Of a stretch of DNA of 64,000 bases, positions 1 to 8,924 are shown one piece after another. The DNA is from Alteromonas sp. KUL42 (GTDB lineage: Bacteria > Pseudomonadota > Gammaproteobacteria > Enterobacterales > Alteromonadaceae): contig NZ_BJKK01000002.1 of NCBI RefSeq assembly GCF_006538325.1, positions 310,001 through 374,000 on the forward strand. Reading direction: 5' to 3'. The notes beneath the pieces were generated by a model. It was not told the origin of the DNA. It was given only the letters and a program-made list of their open reading frames with translations, and searched no databases. Both the position numbers and the translations under genes were made by a program. Positions within the stretch are counted from its first letter, which is position 1, and each line of letters opens with the position of its first letter.

Positions 1-168
1 GGTATTCACCTTATTGCTCGTTTTTGCGAAGCATTTCCCGGTGAGGTTGCAGAGCCGACACCTCAAGTAAAACGCCCCAACCAAGCTATTCAGCCCGGAA
101 TTGATGGCAATGTGATTGCGGCGATTTCGGCAGCCATTCATACACATCGTCAAGCGACTAAAAAATAA
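1..168 (+). CDS. oadG: Oxaloacetate decarboxylase gamma chain, C-terminal end (partial)
   Basis: The window opens inside a reading frame that runs 55 codons to a TAA at 166-168. What is left is a short hydrophilic tail rich in Pro, Gln and Ala, ending in two lysines. The membrane-anchor segment expected at the N-terminus of OadG lies outside the window. The identification rests mainly on position: it sits 18 bp upstream of oadA, and the usual order is oadG-oadA-oadB. OadG is the small membrane subunit that holds the OadA and OadB subunits together. The sequence alone would not identify it. Confidence 0.75.
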   Translation, partial: GIHLIARFCEAFPGEVAEPTPQVKRPNQAIQPGIDGNVIAAISAAIHTHRQATKK

Positions 169-186
169 TTTTATTCAGGAGTTACC

Positions 187-2016
187 ATGTCTAAGCCTTT
201 GGCATTGACCGAATTGGTCTTGCGTGATGCCCACCAATCGCTTTTAGCTACGCGCATGCGCATTGAAGATATGCTTCCCATTGCTGAAAAGCTCGATAAA
301 GCAGGGTTTTGGTCCATAGAGTCTTGGGGAGGCGCAACGTTTGATGCATGTATACGATACTTGGGTGAAGATCCGTGGGAGCGTATTCGTAAACTAAAAG
401 CTGCTATGCCCAATACCAAGCAGCAAATGTTATTGCGTGGTCAGAATCTGTTGGGTTACCGCCATTATGCCGATGATGTGGTTACACGCTTTGTAGAGCG
501 CGCTCATGATAATGGGGTAGATGTCTTTCGCATTTTCGACGCCATGAATGATATTCGAAATTTGAAAACTGCGATAAAGGCGACGATTGACTGCGGTGCT
601 CATGCACAAGGGACTATTTCTTACACTGTTAGCCCCGTCCATAATCTAAAACTCTGGTTAGACATGGCAAAGCAATTAGAAGATTTAGGTGTACATTCTA
701 TTTGCGTGAAGGACATGGCTGGGTTGTTGAAACCCTATGAATGTGAAGAATTGATCTCAGGCTTAAAGGAAACCGTTAAGGTTCCTATTGCTATGCAATG
801 TCACGCAACCACGGGTTTGAGTACAGCGACGTACCAAAAGGCCATTGATGCGGGAATTGACATGTTAGACACCGCTATCTCTTCGATGAGCATGACCTAT
901 GGGCATACCGCAACAGAGACTATGGTGTCGATTGTAGAAGGCACAGAGCGTGACACTGGGATTGCTCTTCCTGAATTAGAGGAAATTGCCAGCTATTTTC
1001 GCGATGTACGAAAAAAATACAGTAAATTTGAAGGTAGCTTGAAAGGTGTAGACGCGCGAATTCTGCTTGCTCAAGTACCTGGTGGCATGTTGACGAATAT
1101 GGAAAGTCAGCTTAAAGAGCAGGGTGCAGAAGACAAGTTCGAGGAAGTACTAAAAGAAATTCCTCGCGTGAGGGAAGATTTGGGTTTTATTCCTCTTGTC
1201 ACACCAACCTCGCAAATTGTTGGCACGCAATCCGTGTTAAATGTACTAACGGGCGAGCGTTATAAGAGTATTACCAAAGAAACCGCAGGGGTACTGAAAG
1301 GTGAATACGGTTCAACAGCTGCGCCGGTAAATAAAGCATTACAAGAGCGTGTTTTAGATGGTGCAGAACCAGTTACTTGTCGACCTGCTGATAACATTGC
1401 ACCTGAAATAGAATCACTCAGTAAAGACTTAGATGAATTGGCCGAGAAAAAAGGTCTGTCATTATGTGAAGACAAAATTGATGATGTACTGACTTATGCC
1501 CTGTTTCCTCAAATAGGCCTTAAGTTCCTTGAAAATCGCGGCAATCCTGAGGCATTTGAGCCTGCCCCTAGTGAAGAAACGGTGGATTCAGAAGCAGCGA
1601 ATTCTCCATCTCACACAAGTAAACAAGCTTCACAACCTCAAAGTGGTCAGCCTACGTCAAATCAAGCAGAAACTTATGATGTTAATGTTGACGGAAAGCT
1701 CTATCGCGTAGAGGTGGCTCCTTCAGGAACGTTGAGCAGTGTTACTCCAGTTGCACAATCTACACAAAGTAGCAGCCCTGTTGTGCCAGCACAAACCGCA
1801 GCTGATAACACCATTGAAGCACCCCTAGCAGGTAATGTCTTTAAGTTGCTTGTACGCAGTGGTGATAGCGTTGATGAAGGCGATGTAGTGATGATCTTAG
1901 AAGCTATGAAAATGGAAACTGAGATACGCTCTGCGTTCGCGGGCACGGTAACCAATGTCCTAGTGGGCGAAGGTGACGCGGTGACAAGCGGTCAACCACT
2001 CATAGTGTTGGGGTAG
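187..2016 (+). CDS. oadA: Oxaloacetate decarboxylase alpha subunit (biotin carboxyltransferase)
   Basis: The 609-residue protein transfers the carboxyl group of oxaloacetate to biotin, the first step of the sodium-pumping decarboxylase. The N-terminal part (about 1-460) is the HMGL/pyruvate-carboxylase-type TIM barrel: it opens with a VLRDAHQSL motif and has the metal-site segment CVKDMAGL. A Pro/Ser/Gln-rich linker follows (about 465-535). The C-terminus is a biotinyl domain with the motif EAMKMETE, in which Lys575 is the expected biotinylation site. An AGGAG-type ribosome site precedes the ATG. The length matches the family (about 590-610). The gene lies between oadG and oadB, clearly one operon. 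A related pyruvate carboxylase B subunit is the alternative, but the neighbours decide for OadA. Confidence 0.95.
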   Translation: MSKPLALTELVLRDAHQSLLATRMRIEDMLPIAEKLDKAGFWSIESWGGATFDACIRYLGEDPWERIRKLKAAMPNTKQQMLLRGQNLLGYRHYADDVVTRFVERAHDNGVDVFRIFDAMNDIRNLKTAIKATIDCGAHAQGTISYTVSPVHNLKLWLDMAKQLEDLGVHSICVKDMAGLLKPYECEELISGLKETVKVPIAMQCHATTGLSTATYQKAIDAGIDMLDTAISSMSMTYGHTATETMVSIVEGTERDTGIALPELEEIASYFRDVRKKYSKFEGSLKGVDARILLAQVPGGMLTNMESQLKEQGAEDKFEEVLKEIPRVREDLGFIPLVTPTSQIVGTQSVLNVLTGERYKSITKETAGVLKGEYGSTAAPVNKALQERVLDGAEPVTCRPADNIAPEIESLSKDLDELAEKKGLSLCEDKIDDVLTYALFPQIGLKFLENRGNPEAFEPAPSEETVDSEAANSPSHTSKQASQPQSGQPTSNQAETYDVNVDGKLYRVEVAPSGTLSSVTPVAQSTQSSSPVVPAQTAADNTIEAPLAGNVFKLLVRSGDSVDEGDVVMILEAMKMETEIRSAFAGTVTNVLVGEGDAVTSGQPLIVLG

Positions 2017-2023
2017 GTAGATA

Positions 2024-3154
2024 ATGGATAAGTTACAAGTACTGTGGGACAGTACTGCGCTAGCGCATTTCGAGTCTGGCCAACTTATTATGATGGCGGT
2101 GGGTTTTGGTCTACTGTATTTAGCCATTGTAAAGAAATTCGAGCCACTTCTACTGCTTCCTATTGGGTTTGGTGCACTACTTACTAATATTCCTTTAGCG
2201 GGTTTCTCTGAAACGGGAGGTTTGCTCTATTACATTTACAAAATTGGTATTGATACTGGTGTTTTTCCCTTGCTGATATTTATGGGAGTGGGCGCTATGA
2301 CGGATTTTAGTGCCCTTATTGCCAACCCCAAAATGTTATTGCTCGGCGCTGCTGCGCAATTCGGTATATTTGCCACCTTGTTTGGTGCAATAGCGCTAAA
2401 TTTAATACCGGGGTTTGAATTTACGCTTAAAGATGCCAGTGCAATTGCGATAATAGGTGGTGCTGATGGACCCACAGCTATTTTCCTAGCTTCACGCTTA
2501 GCTCCCGATTTGTTAGGAGCAATCGCCGTTGCTGCATACTCTTACATGGCGTTAGTACCCATTATCCAACCTCCGATAATGAAAGCACTAACAACCAAAG
2601 AAGAGCGTGAGATTAAAATGGGACAATTGCGACCCGTGTCAAAAAGGGAAAAGATTATTTTTCCTCTTGCCGTCTTGTTCATGACCATTTTGTTTCTTCC
2701 CGCTGCTACGCCACTCGTTGGAATGTTCTGCTTTGGTAACTTGATGAAAGAGTGTGGTGTGGTAGACAGATTAAGTAAAACTGCTCAAAACGAATTGATC
2801 AACACCGTAACCATCTTCTTAGGGTTAGCAGTAGGCTCAAAACTCTCTGCTGATAAGTTTCTTACCCTTGAAACCTTGGGCATTCTAGGGCTGGGGGCGA
2901 TTGCGTTTGCAATTGGTACTGCGGCAGGCGTGTTAATGGCGAAGGTGATGAGCAGATTATCAGGTGGCACAATTAACCCCCTAATTGGCGCAGCTGGCGT
3001 ATCCGCGGTGCCAATGGCTGCTAGGGTTGTTAACAAAGTAGGTCTTGAAGCCAATCCGCATAATTTTCTTTTAATGCATGCCATGGGACCAAATGTTGCT
3101 GGTGTACTTGGCAGCGCCGTAGCTGCAGGTATTTTATTAGCCCTAGTTGGTTAA
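2024..3154 (+). CDS. oadB: Oxaloacetate decarboxylase beta subunit (Na+ pump)
   Basis: The 376-residue integral membrane protein decarboxylates carboxybiotin on OadA and couples this to sodium export. The sequence is almost entirely hydrophobic helices. It contains the family's conserved segment [17 protein letters not shown], whose Asp is implicated in sodium binding, and a C-terminal [15 protein letters not shown] region also typical of the family. It starts 7 bp after oadA, so it is translationally coupled. Length is normal for the family (375-435, this being the shorter type). Confidence 0.95.
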   Translation: MDKLQVLWDSTALAHFESGQLIMMAVGFGLLYLAIVKKFEPLLLLPIGFGALLTNIPLAGFSETGGLLYYIYKIGIDTGVFPLLIFMGVGAMTDFSALIANPKMLLLGAAAQFGIFATLFGAIALNLIPGFEFTLKDASAIAIIGGADGPTAIFLASRLAPDLLGAIAVAAYSYMALVPIIQPPIMKALTTKEEREIKMGQLRPVSKREKIIFPLAVLFMTILFLPAATPLVGMFCFGNLMKECGVVDRLSKTAQNELINTVTIFLGLAVGSKLSADKFLTLETLGILGLGAIAFAIGTAAGVLMAKVMSRLSGGTINPLIGAAGVSAVPMAARVVNKVGLEANPHNFLLMHAMGPNVAGVLGSAVAAGILLALVG

Positions 3155-3490
3155 CGCTTCTTGGTTTGACACCTTTTTCACCATGACCTGTTGGTTGACG
3201 TTCGACAGGTCACCGTTCTTTCTATTCAGTGGCGCTTTTGATGTCTGCGCACAAGTAAAAATCAATACACACTTATTTCTAGCTCACATTGCGTTTTATC
3301 AATACGTATAGGCGTTTACCCATACGGCGTGACTGGCAGAGTTTATGGCTAGGCTTGGTTACACAGGCTTGTTGGTTCCAAATTAGGCAAGCCATATGTC
3401 TATTTCTTACCAAAAACTCATTTGGGGTGAGCAAAACTATATAAGTTAAGATATTTGACTTTTGTTAAATTTGATCGGTATTCTTACATA
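3155..3490. other. Intergenic region after oadB
   Basis: No gene is seen. An 8-bp inverted repeat (TGACCTGT at 3184-3191, ACAGGTCA at 3205-3212) could form a hairpin ending the oad transcript, but no good T-run follows, so a terminator is only a weak call. The rest is AT-rich and probably holds the promoter of the regulator at 3567. Confidence 0.35.
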
Positions 3491-3493
3491 AAA

Positions 3494-3507
3494 TGCTACC
3501 GGTGGCA
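3494..3507. promoter_or_regulatory. Palindromic operator, pectin locus site 1
   Basis: TGCTACCGGTGGCA sits inside a 20-bp dyad (3491-3510) that has only one mismatched pair. It lies about 60 bp upstream of the regulator start at 3567. Its core is the same as that of the perfect palindrome at 5785-5798 in front of the TonB-dependent receptor. The central ACCGGT is typical of LacI-family operators, while the outer AAATG/CATTT resembles the ends of the enterobacterial KdgR box. Which protein binds is inference. Confidence 0.6.
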
Positions 3508-3566
3508 TTTTGTCGAATATGGAATGTCGGATCATGGGAATTGACATATCAGTAAGAGAGGAAAAG

Positions 3567-4301
3567 ATGGACCGGTATATTATACCGAGTGTTTTTCAGG
3601 CTGTTCAGCTTTGTGAAGTGCTCGCTAATTCAAATTCGGGGCTTCGCGCAAGTGATATAGAACATGCGTTAAAAATACCGAGGTCTACCGTTTTTCGTCT
3701 TATTAGAACGTTACTAGGTGCACGTGTCATTGACAAGAAAGGAACAAGGTACGTCTATGGAAGGCGTATTTACGAGGTAACGGCAACCGATATGAGCCGT
3801 AGGTCAGCGCAACAAGAATTGGTATCGCCACTTGCTGCGTTGATAAAAGGGCACGAATGCAGCGCACTGATAGGTATTCCTAGCGAAAATGGCGCGTTAG
3901 TCGTCGATGTCATTGATGCGTCATTGACTTGTATTAGCCCATACAGGCCGGGCGCGCAGCTTGGTCTATTTGATAGTGCGTTGGGTCAAATAGTGCTCGC
4001 GCATTATTCCTTTACTTTTTACAAGGCTCATCAGCAGACAGTTGATGCAATTAAATCTGCCGAAACGTCTTTAGCATCGAAAATAAGGACAGAGATATGC
4101 ACTAGGGGATTCTCGATAACCTACTGTAGTAAAAATGAAAATACGCTATTGGCAGTGCCTGTGTTTTCTGTTGATGGTGAATTGTCTGCGATTTTATCTC
4201 TTTACTTTTCTGAGAGCATTAAAGATGTGTTGAAGATTCAGCAGTGGACTCAGAAGTTGAAATCAATCGCGCGTATTCAAAAACAAGAGATCAAAAAATG
4301 A
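3567..4301 (+). CDS. IclR-family transcriptional regulator of the pectin locus (KdgR-like)
   Basis: The frame is open from a TTG at 3510, but I take ATG 3567 as start because GAGAGGA lies just before it and the 244-residue product then begins like IclR proteins. The N-terminal 70 residues form a winged helix-turn-helix (GLRASDIEHALKIPRSTVFRLIRTL, split as helix-turn-helix around residues 25-50). The remainder is a short IclR-type effector domain. KdgR of enterobacteria, the pectin regulator, belongs to this family, and the next gene is a pectate lyase overlapping by ATGA, so control of pectin genes is a sound inference. The palindrome just upstream suggests autoregulation, by itself or by an unlinked LacI-type protein. 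Confidence 0.85.
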   Translation: MDRYIIPSVFQAVQLCEVLANSNSGLRASDIEHALKIPRSTVFRLIRTLLGARVIDKKGTRYVYGRRIYEVTATDMSRRSAQQELVSPLAALIKGHECSALIGIPSENGALVVDVIDASLTCISPYRPGAQLGLFDSALGQIVLAHYSFTFYKAHQQTVDAIKSAETSLASKIRTEICTRGFSITYCSKNENTLLAVPVFSVDGELSAILSLYFSESIKDVLKIQQWTQKLKSIARIQKQEIKK

Positions 4302-5632
4302 AAACAACAAAATGTAAAAAAAGTGGCGTGTTAGGTCTCTTCATGCAAGTGATATTCAGTGTATTTCTGTTTTTAGTACTGCCAGTTCAAGCAAATACGC
4401 TTGCCTTTAAAGGTGCCAAGGGGTTTGGGAAGTACACGGTTGGTGGCAATTTAGGTGAAGTACTCGTGGTAAATAGCCTAGAGGATACGAATAAAAAGCA
4501 CGTCGGAACACTTCGTTGGGCCGTAAATCAGCCTTACCCTAGGCTTGTGGTATTCTCTGTATCGGGCGTGATTGACCTCAAAAGCCCACTTGATATAAAG
4601 CACGACAATCTCACCCTAGCGGGGCAGACTTCCCCAAAAGGCGTCGTAATAAGCGGTGCAGAAACGCGAGTTAAAGCAAACCAGGTGATCATTCGTTACT
4701 TACGATTTCGACCAGGAGATACAGCTTCACAAAATGATGCGCTGTTTATTCGAAATCAAAAGGACATTATCGTTGATCACTGCTCTTTGAGCTGGGCGAA
4801 CGACGAAGTAGGGTCTTTTTACAATAATACCCGGTTTACACTGCAAAACAGTATTCTTTCAGAAAGCTTAAATAATGCAGGGCATAGTAAAGGGCAACAT
4901 GGTTACGGCGGTATTTGGGGAGGCAACTTTGCCAGTTTTATCGAGAATGTTTTAGTCAGCCATACCAGCAGAAACCCGCGAGTGAACGGATGGCGCTTGA
5001 ACCCCAATTACGCCAAAGAGCATGAATTCGTTGATATTCGCAATAATGTTATTGCCAATTGGAGAAGTAACTCAGGCTATGGCGGTGAAGGTGGAAGAAC
5101 AAACCTTGTCGCAAATTATTATAAACCAGGCCCTACCACAAAAGCACTACGCTTCTTTCAGCTATGGTCAACAGACAGTGAACCCACATTACTTCATGTT
5201 AGTGACAACCTAATGCATGGCAATAGCGAGATGAGTAAGAGCAACACGCTTGGTATCGATGTTAAAGGAAATAAGCGAGGCAGTGATGCATTTGACACAA
5301 TAACCGGAACGTCTCTTTCTTCGCACCCGTTTGAAGCTGAAGCAATAAAGGCATTGGGTGACGATACGTTAACGGCACTTCAGGTATGGCAAAAACTCGT
5401 TATAGATAAAGAGGTTGGTGCTAATAAGACCCGAAGCAGTGGTGAGCACGACCCTGTCGACGCGCGTATTTTAGCGCAGTTAGCCGACAATAGTTATCTT
5501 AAAGGAAACGGCATAATTGATAGCACAAAGGAAGTCATTGAGTGGCCTCGCTATAAAGCTTACTTCCAAACAGCCAGCGTCGCTGAAGAACAATTAACAC
5601 CTGCCAAATGGAAGCAACTGTCAGGACTTTAG
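4298..5632 (+). CDS. Secreted pectate lyase, PL1-like
   Basis: A 444-residue protein whose ATG overlaps the stop of the regulator (ATGA), giving one operon. Residues 1-35 are a signal peptide (long hydrophobic stretch ending LPVQANT). The mature protein begins AFKGAKGFGKYTVGG, the opening seen in PL1-type lyases of marine and Bacteroidetes bacteria, and then shows the parallel beta-helix pattern with repeated Asn/Asp-rich turns, for example IIVDHCSLSWANDE and SHTSRNPRVNGWR. The His/Asp and Arg residues there are consistent with the calcium and catalytic sites, but I could not align them. Expected action is beta-elimination of polygalacturonate in the periplasm or outside the cell. The exact subfamily and preferred pectin form are unknown. 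Confidence 0.85.
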   Translation: MKTTKCKKSGVLGLFMQVIFSVFLFLVLPVQANTLAFKGAKGFGKYTVGGNLGEVLVVNSLEDTNKKHVGTLRWAVNQPYPRLVVFSVSGVIDLKSPLDIKHDNLTLAGQTSPKGVVISGAETRVKANQVIIRYLRFRPGDTASQNDALFIRNQKDIIVDHCSLSWANDEVGSFYNNTRFTLQNSILSESLNNAGHSKGQHGYGGIWGGNFASFIENVLVSHTSRNPRVNGWRLNPNYAKEHEFVDIRNNVIANWRSNSGYGGEGGRTNLVANYYKPGPTTKALRFFQLWSTDSEPTLLHVSDNLMHGNSEMSKSNTLGIDVKGNKRGSDAFDTITGTSLSSHPFEAEAIKALGDDTLTALQVWQKLVIDKEVGANKTRSSGEHDPVDARILAQLADNSYLKGNGIIDSTKEVIEWPRYKAYFQTASVAEEQLTPAKWKQLSGL

Positions 5633-5784
5633 AGCGTTTTGATATTTGCGGTGCGTTTTACAGCAAACTGTACCGCAAAGGTCACGCGTTTTAGTACTTT
5701 GTTAATTAAATAAGCTTCATATTTAAACTATTTGTATAAGCAGTGTTAAATTTATGTGTATTTCGTTGTTTTTTGATTGCATAA

Positions 5785-5798
5785 TGCCACCGGTGGCA
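5785..5798. promoter_or_regulatory. Palindromic operator, pectin locus site 2
   Basis: TGCCACCGGTGGCA is a perfect 14-bp palindrome about 53 bp upstream of the TonB-dependent receptor start. It differs from site 1 at one base. Its position overlaps the likely promoter, as expected of a repressor site. Confidence 0.65.
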
Positions 5799-5850
5799 CT
5801 TAGGGCTATGCCGAATCGTGTCATTTCATTAGCAATAGGAGCGAAAATAC

Positions 5851-8814
5851 ATGCATATTTTCAAATGGACGACACTTGCACTTGCCGTTACTTCAGCATT
5901 TGCAAGTGCTGCGCAGTCCAATGAACAGGTTCAGGGCCCCTCCAATAGTGTGTCCACCGACCAAGTAGAAAGTACTGAGTCGAAAAAACAACAAGAAGAA
6001 CTAGAAGTCATTGAGGTTAAAGGTGTTAAGCAAGCCGATTTAAAGGCACGTGACCTTGAGCGAATGAAAGACGGCTTCAGCTCTGTAATTTCAACCGATG
6101 ACTTAGGTAATTTTGTCGATCAAAACGTAGCGGAATCTCTTCGCCGTATGCCGGGCGTAACCCTTCAGCGTTCAGAGGGTGAGGGTAAATATGTGACCGT
6201 AAGGGGTCTTGGCCCAGGTTTCGTATCAGTAAACATGAATGGCTCTCAAATGTCTGGTGCAGGCGATGAGCGCAAGGTAGGTCTAGATGCTTTACCCTCT
6301 GACTTACTTGGCACCATAGAAGTTTTAAAAACCCTTACCCCAGATCAAAACTTAAACTCCATCGGTGGAACGGTCAATGTAAAAGCAATATCGGCTTTTG
6401 ATCGCGGTAAGAATACACTCAAAATCCGTGTTCAAGATTCCTATAACGAACTGCGTGGCGAACATTCTCCTCGATTTAGCTTCGATGGAACGCAATTCTT
6501 CAATGACGAAAAACTGGGTATTGGCTTTGCTGTTTCTCACGAAGACAGAAAGACCATGGTTGACGAAATGCGTCATCATAGCCAAAACGAAATGAAGTTT
6601 TATCGAGCAGATTTAGGCAAGACTGACGAAGAAATCGCTGCCGGCGATGAAATTCTCGCGCCTTCTCAATTAGAAAATCGTCGTGAAATAGCAGGCCGCA
6701 CACGCCAAGCCGCGGCTCTTAACATTGAATATAAGCCCAATGCCGATAGTTATTACTACGCCAAAGGGACATATACACAATTTGATGATGACGACTTAGC
6801 CTTGCGTGAATTCTATGATTTCCAAGATGCAGGCTCTGTTGGAAGTGGTGAAATTGTTTATGTGAATAGTCAAACTAAAGAATTTGTTCTTAGTGATATT
6901 GACGTATTCCACCAGCAGTTTATTCAAGAAAGCGAAAATAAGACCGTGACGTTTAGTGTTGGTGGTGAAAATCGCTTTGCGGATATGTTTGTTGTTGACT
7001 ATGAGTATGCTAACTCTCGTTCAGAAGAAGATTCCCGCGGCGATAGACGTGTACAGTTTAGAGAACGCGACCTTATTGTATATGGTCAAGGGTTAAGAGA
7101 TACCATTAATGCGCGCATTATGAGCCCTGAAGACGCTGCTGAACTTGCAGGCCTTACTTACGACCCTGAAAATAGTATTTTTGGTACTTCAGGCAGTGGT
7201 GATGGCTCCGATTTATCAAATTACCGTTTTGATAATCTATTTTTAGAAGACGGTGTTCGTACTGATGAAATTCAAACATTTAACTTTAACGTTAGAGCTG
7301 ATGTTCTAAACGATTGGTTGAATTACGTAAAAGTAGGTGCGCAAGTTACTGAGCGTGATCATGTTCGTGATAAAGATCGCTGGAGCTTTGACCCATCAGC
7401 AGACGATTGTAATGGCGACCAAGCATGTATTGACGCCGTTAACGCAACACTTGCTGACTTTGCCACAAGTATTCCATCTGACAGTGTTTTTCAGTTGCCT
7501 TTTGAAAGCAGAGAAACCGTTGATGCTATTGTTAATGCAACCCGCCAAACGGTAGAACCGGCAACTAACGGTGAAGTATCCATCGAAAGCACCAAGAATG
7601 ATTATGCCATCATTGAGGACACTAAAGCAGTCTACGCGATGGCGGAATTCCCAATAGGGTTGGATGCAACACTGATTACGGGTGTTCGGTGGGTGGAAAC
7701 AGAGTTTTCTTCTTCTGGGTTCATGTCACTCGAAAATGATGATTTTGAGTTTAATGGTGCAGGCCAAGGTAGTCTTGATATTGCTATTCCGCTACCTGAA
7801 GCATCAATTAAGTACAGTGAGTTTTTCCCAAGTGCACACTTGAAATGGGAAATGTCGGAAGACATTTTAGTTCGTGCAGCGGTTTGGAGCAGTTTCACTC
7901 GCCCTTCATTTAAACAAGCTCGCGCGTTTGCTATTTTCGACAGTGATATTGAGCTGTGTCCGCCGGGTTCAGATAACTGTGATGACAGCCAAGGCGGCGC
8001 GACTATTCAGCAATTAAGCCAATATGTCTTAGGTTCTGATAATGCGCTCAACGTGGGTAACCCCAACTTGCTGGCTATGACATCAATTAACTACGATGCG
8101 TCGATAGGTTGGTATCCAAGTGAAAACCTCTTTATGGAGGCCGCAGTATTCTACAAAGATATTGATAACTTCATTGTTGATGTGAATGGTATTGGTATGT
8201 CTATTGCCGATTTACCGTTAACCCTACCTGTTAATCAAGTTACCGAGTTTGTGATCCCTCAAGATCTGTTTTTAAACGAGATAAATACCACTATCAACGG
8301 TGATAAAGCCAAGGTTTATGGTATTGAGTTGAGCTATAACCAATACTTCGAAAACGGCTTCTTCGTTCAAAGTAATGCCACTTTTCTTGATAGTGAAGCA
8401 ACACTCGACTCTTCAATTCGCCAAGGTACGGTTGCTTTGCCTGATCAAGCGGATACTACGTTTAATCTCGTTGTTGGTTGGGAAAGTAAGTCATTTTCAG
8501 CTCGACTAATCGGAAACATACGTTCCGATATTCTAGAAGAGATTGGTGGTTGCCCTGCCTCTGTGAGTACAAGCGATACCAAAAACTGTAAAATTTGGGC
8601 TGATCAGTATCAAGCCGAAGTGAAGAGCTTAGACTTTAAACTTCAGTACGATATTACCGAAAAAGTACAACTCTATTTTGATGCTATCAATCTTACTGAA
8701 GCTGAAGATTTGCGTTATTTCGTCGGTAATGAGCTCAGTGGCGGAAACGTACTTTACCAAAAGGAAAAATACGGTCGTAGCTATCAACTTGGCGTAAACG
8801 TTAAATTCTATTAA
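5851..8814 (+). CDS. TonB-dependent outer-membrane receptor, probable pectin-oligosaccharide uptake
   Basis: The 987-residue protein starts with a signal peptide (about 1-22) and a TonB-box-like stretch (ELEVIEVKGV, about 50-59). A plug domain follows (about 75-190, with VAESLRRMPGVTLQR, VRGLGPGF and SIGGTVNVK). The rest is a 22-strand barrel of alternating residues ending in the aromatic VNVKFY typical of outer-membrane proteins. An AGGAG site lies 9 bp before the ATG. Length and plug features match the large receptors used for oligosaccharides. The substrate is inferred from the pectate lyase before it and the methylesterase-lyase after it, and from the shared operator. Confidence 0.9.
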   Translation: MHIFKWTTLALAVTSAFASAAQSNEQVQGPSNSVSTDQVESTESKKQQEELEVIEVKGVKQADLKARDLERMKDGFSSVISTDDLGNFVDQNVAESLRRMPGVTLQRSEGEGKYVTVRGLGPGFVSVNMNGSQMSGAGDERKVGLDALPSDLLGTIEVLKTLTPDQNLNSIGGTVNVKAISAFDRGKNTLKIRVQDSYNELRGEHSPRFSFDGTQFFNDEKLGIGFAVSHEDRKTMVDEMRHHSQNEMKFYRADLGKTDEEIAAGDEILAPSQLENRREIAGRTRQAAALNIEYKPNADSYYYAKGTYTQFDDDDLALREFYDFQDAGSVGSGEIVYVNSQTKEFVLSDIDVFHQQFIQESENKTVTFSVGGENRFADMFVVDYEYANSRSEEDSRGDRRVQFRERDLIVYGQGLRDTINARIMSPEDAAELAGLTYDPENSIFGTSGSGDGSDLSNYRFDNLFLEDGVRTDEIQTFNFNVRADVLNDWLNYVKVGAQVTERDHVRDKDRWSFDPSADDCNGDQACIDAVNATLADFATSIPSDSVFQLPFESRETVDAIVNATRQTVEPATNGEVSIESTKNDYAIIEDTKAVYAMAEFPIGLDATLITGVRWVETEFSSSGFMSLENDDFEFNGAGQGSLDIAIPLPEASIKYSEFFPSAHLKWEMSEDILVRAAVWSSFTRPSFKQARAFAIFDSDIELCPPGSDNCDDSQGGATIQQLSQYVLGSDNALNVGNPNLLAMTSINYDASIGWYPSENLFMEAAVFYKDIDNFIVDVNGIGMSIADLPLTLPVNQVTEFVIPQDLFLNEINTTINGDKAKVYGIELSYNQYFENGFFVQSNATFLDSEATLDSSIRQGTVALPDQADTTFNLVVGWESKSFSARLIGNIRSDILEEIGGCPASVSTSDTKNCKIWADQYQAEVKSLDFKLQYDITEKVQLYFDAINLTEAEDLRYFVGNELSGGNVLYQKEKYGRSYQLGVNVKFY

Positions 8815-8823
8815 TTGCCCGCG

Positions 8824-8850
8824 CTGGAGATATCTCCAGCACACGCTTAT
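8824..8850. promoter_or_regulatory. Hairpin between receptor and methylesterase-lyase genes
   Basis: A perfect 16-bp palindrome, CTGGAGATATCTCCAG, lies about 10 bp after the receptor stop, flanked by GCG on one side and CGC close to the other. No T-run follows, so it is not a standard terminator. It may be an RNA-processing or stabilising hairpin in a receptor/enzyme operon, or a protein site. Confidence 0.4.
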
Positions 8851-8924
8851 AAAAGCTGGCGCGGACAATATTGTATGGTTTTACCGCCATGTACGCCCAG
8901 CTTCCAAATGGAGGTTGAGTAAAA

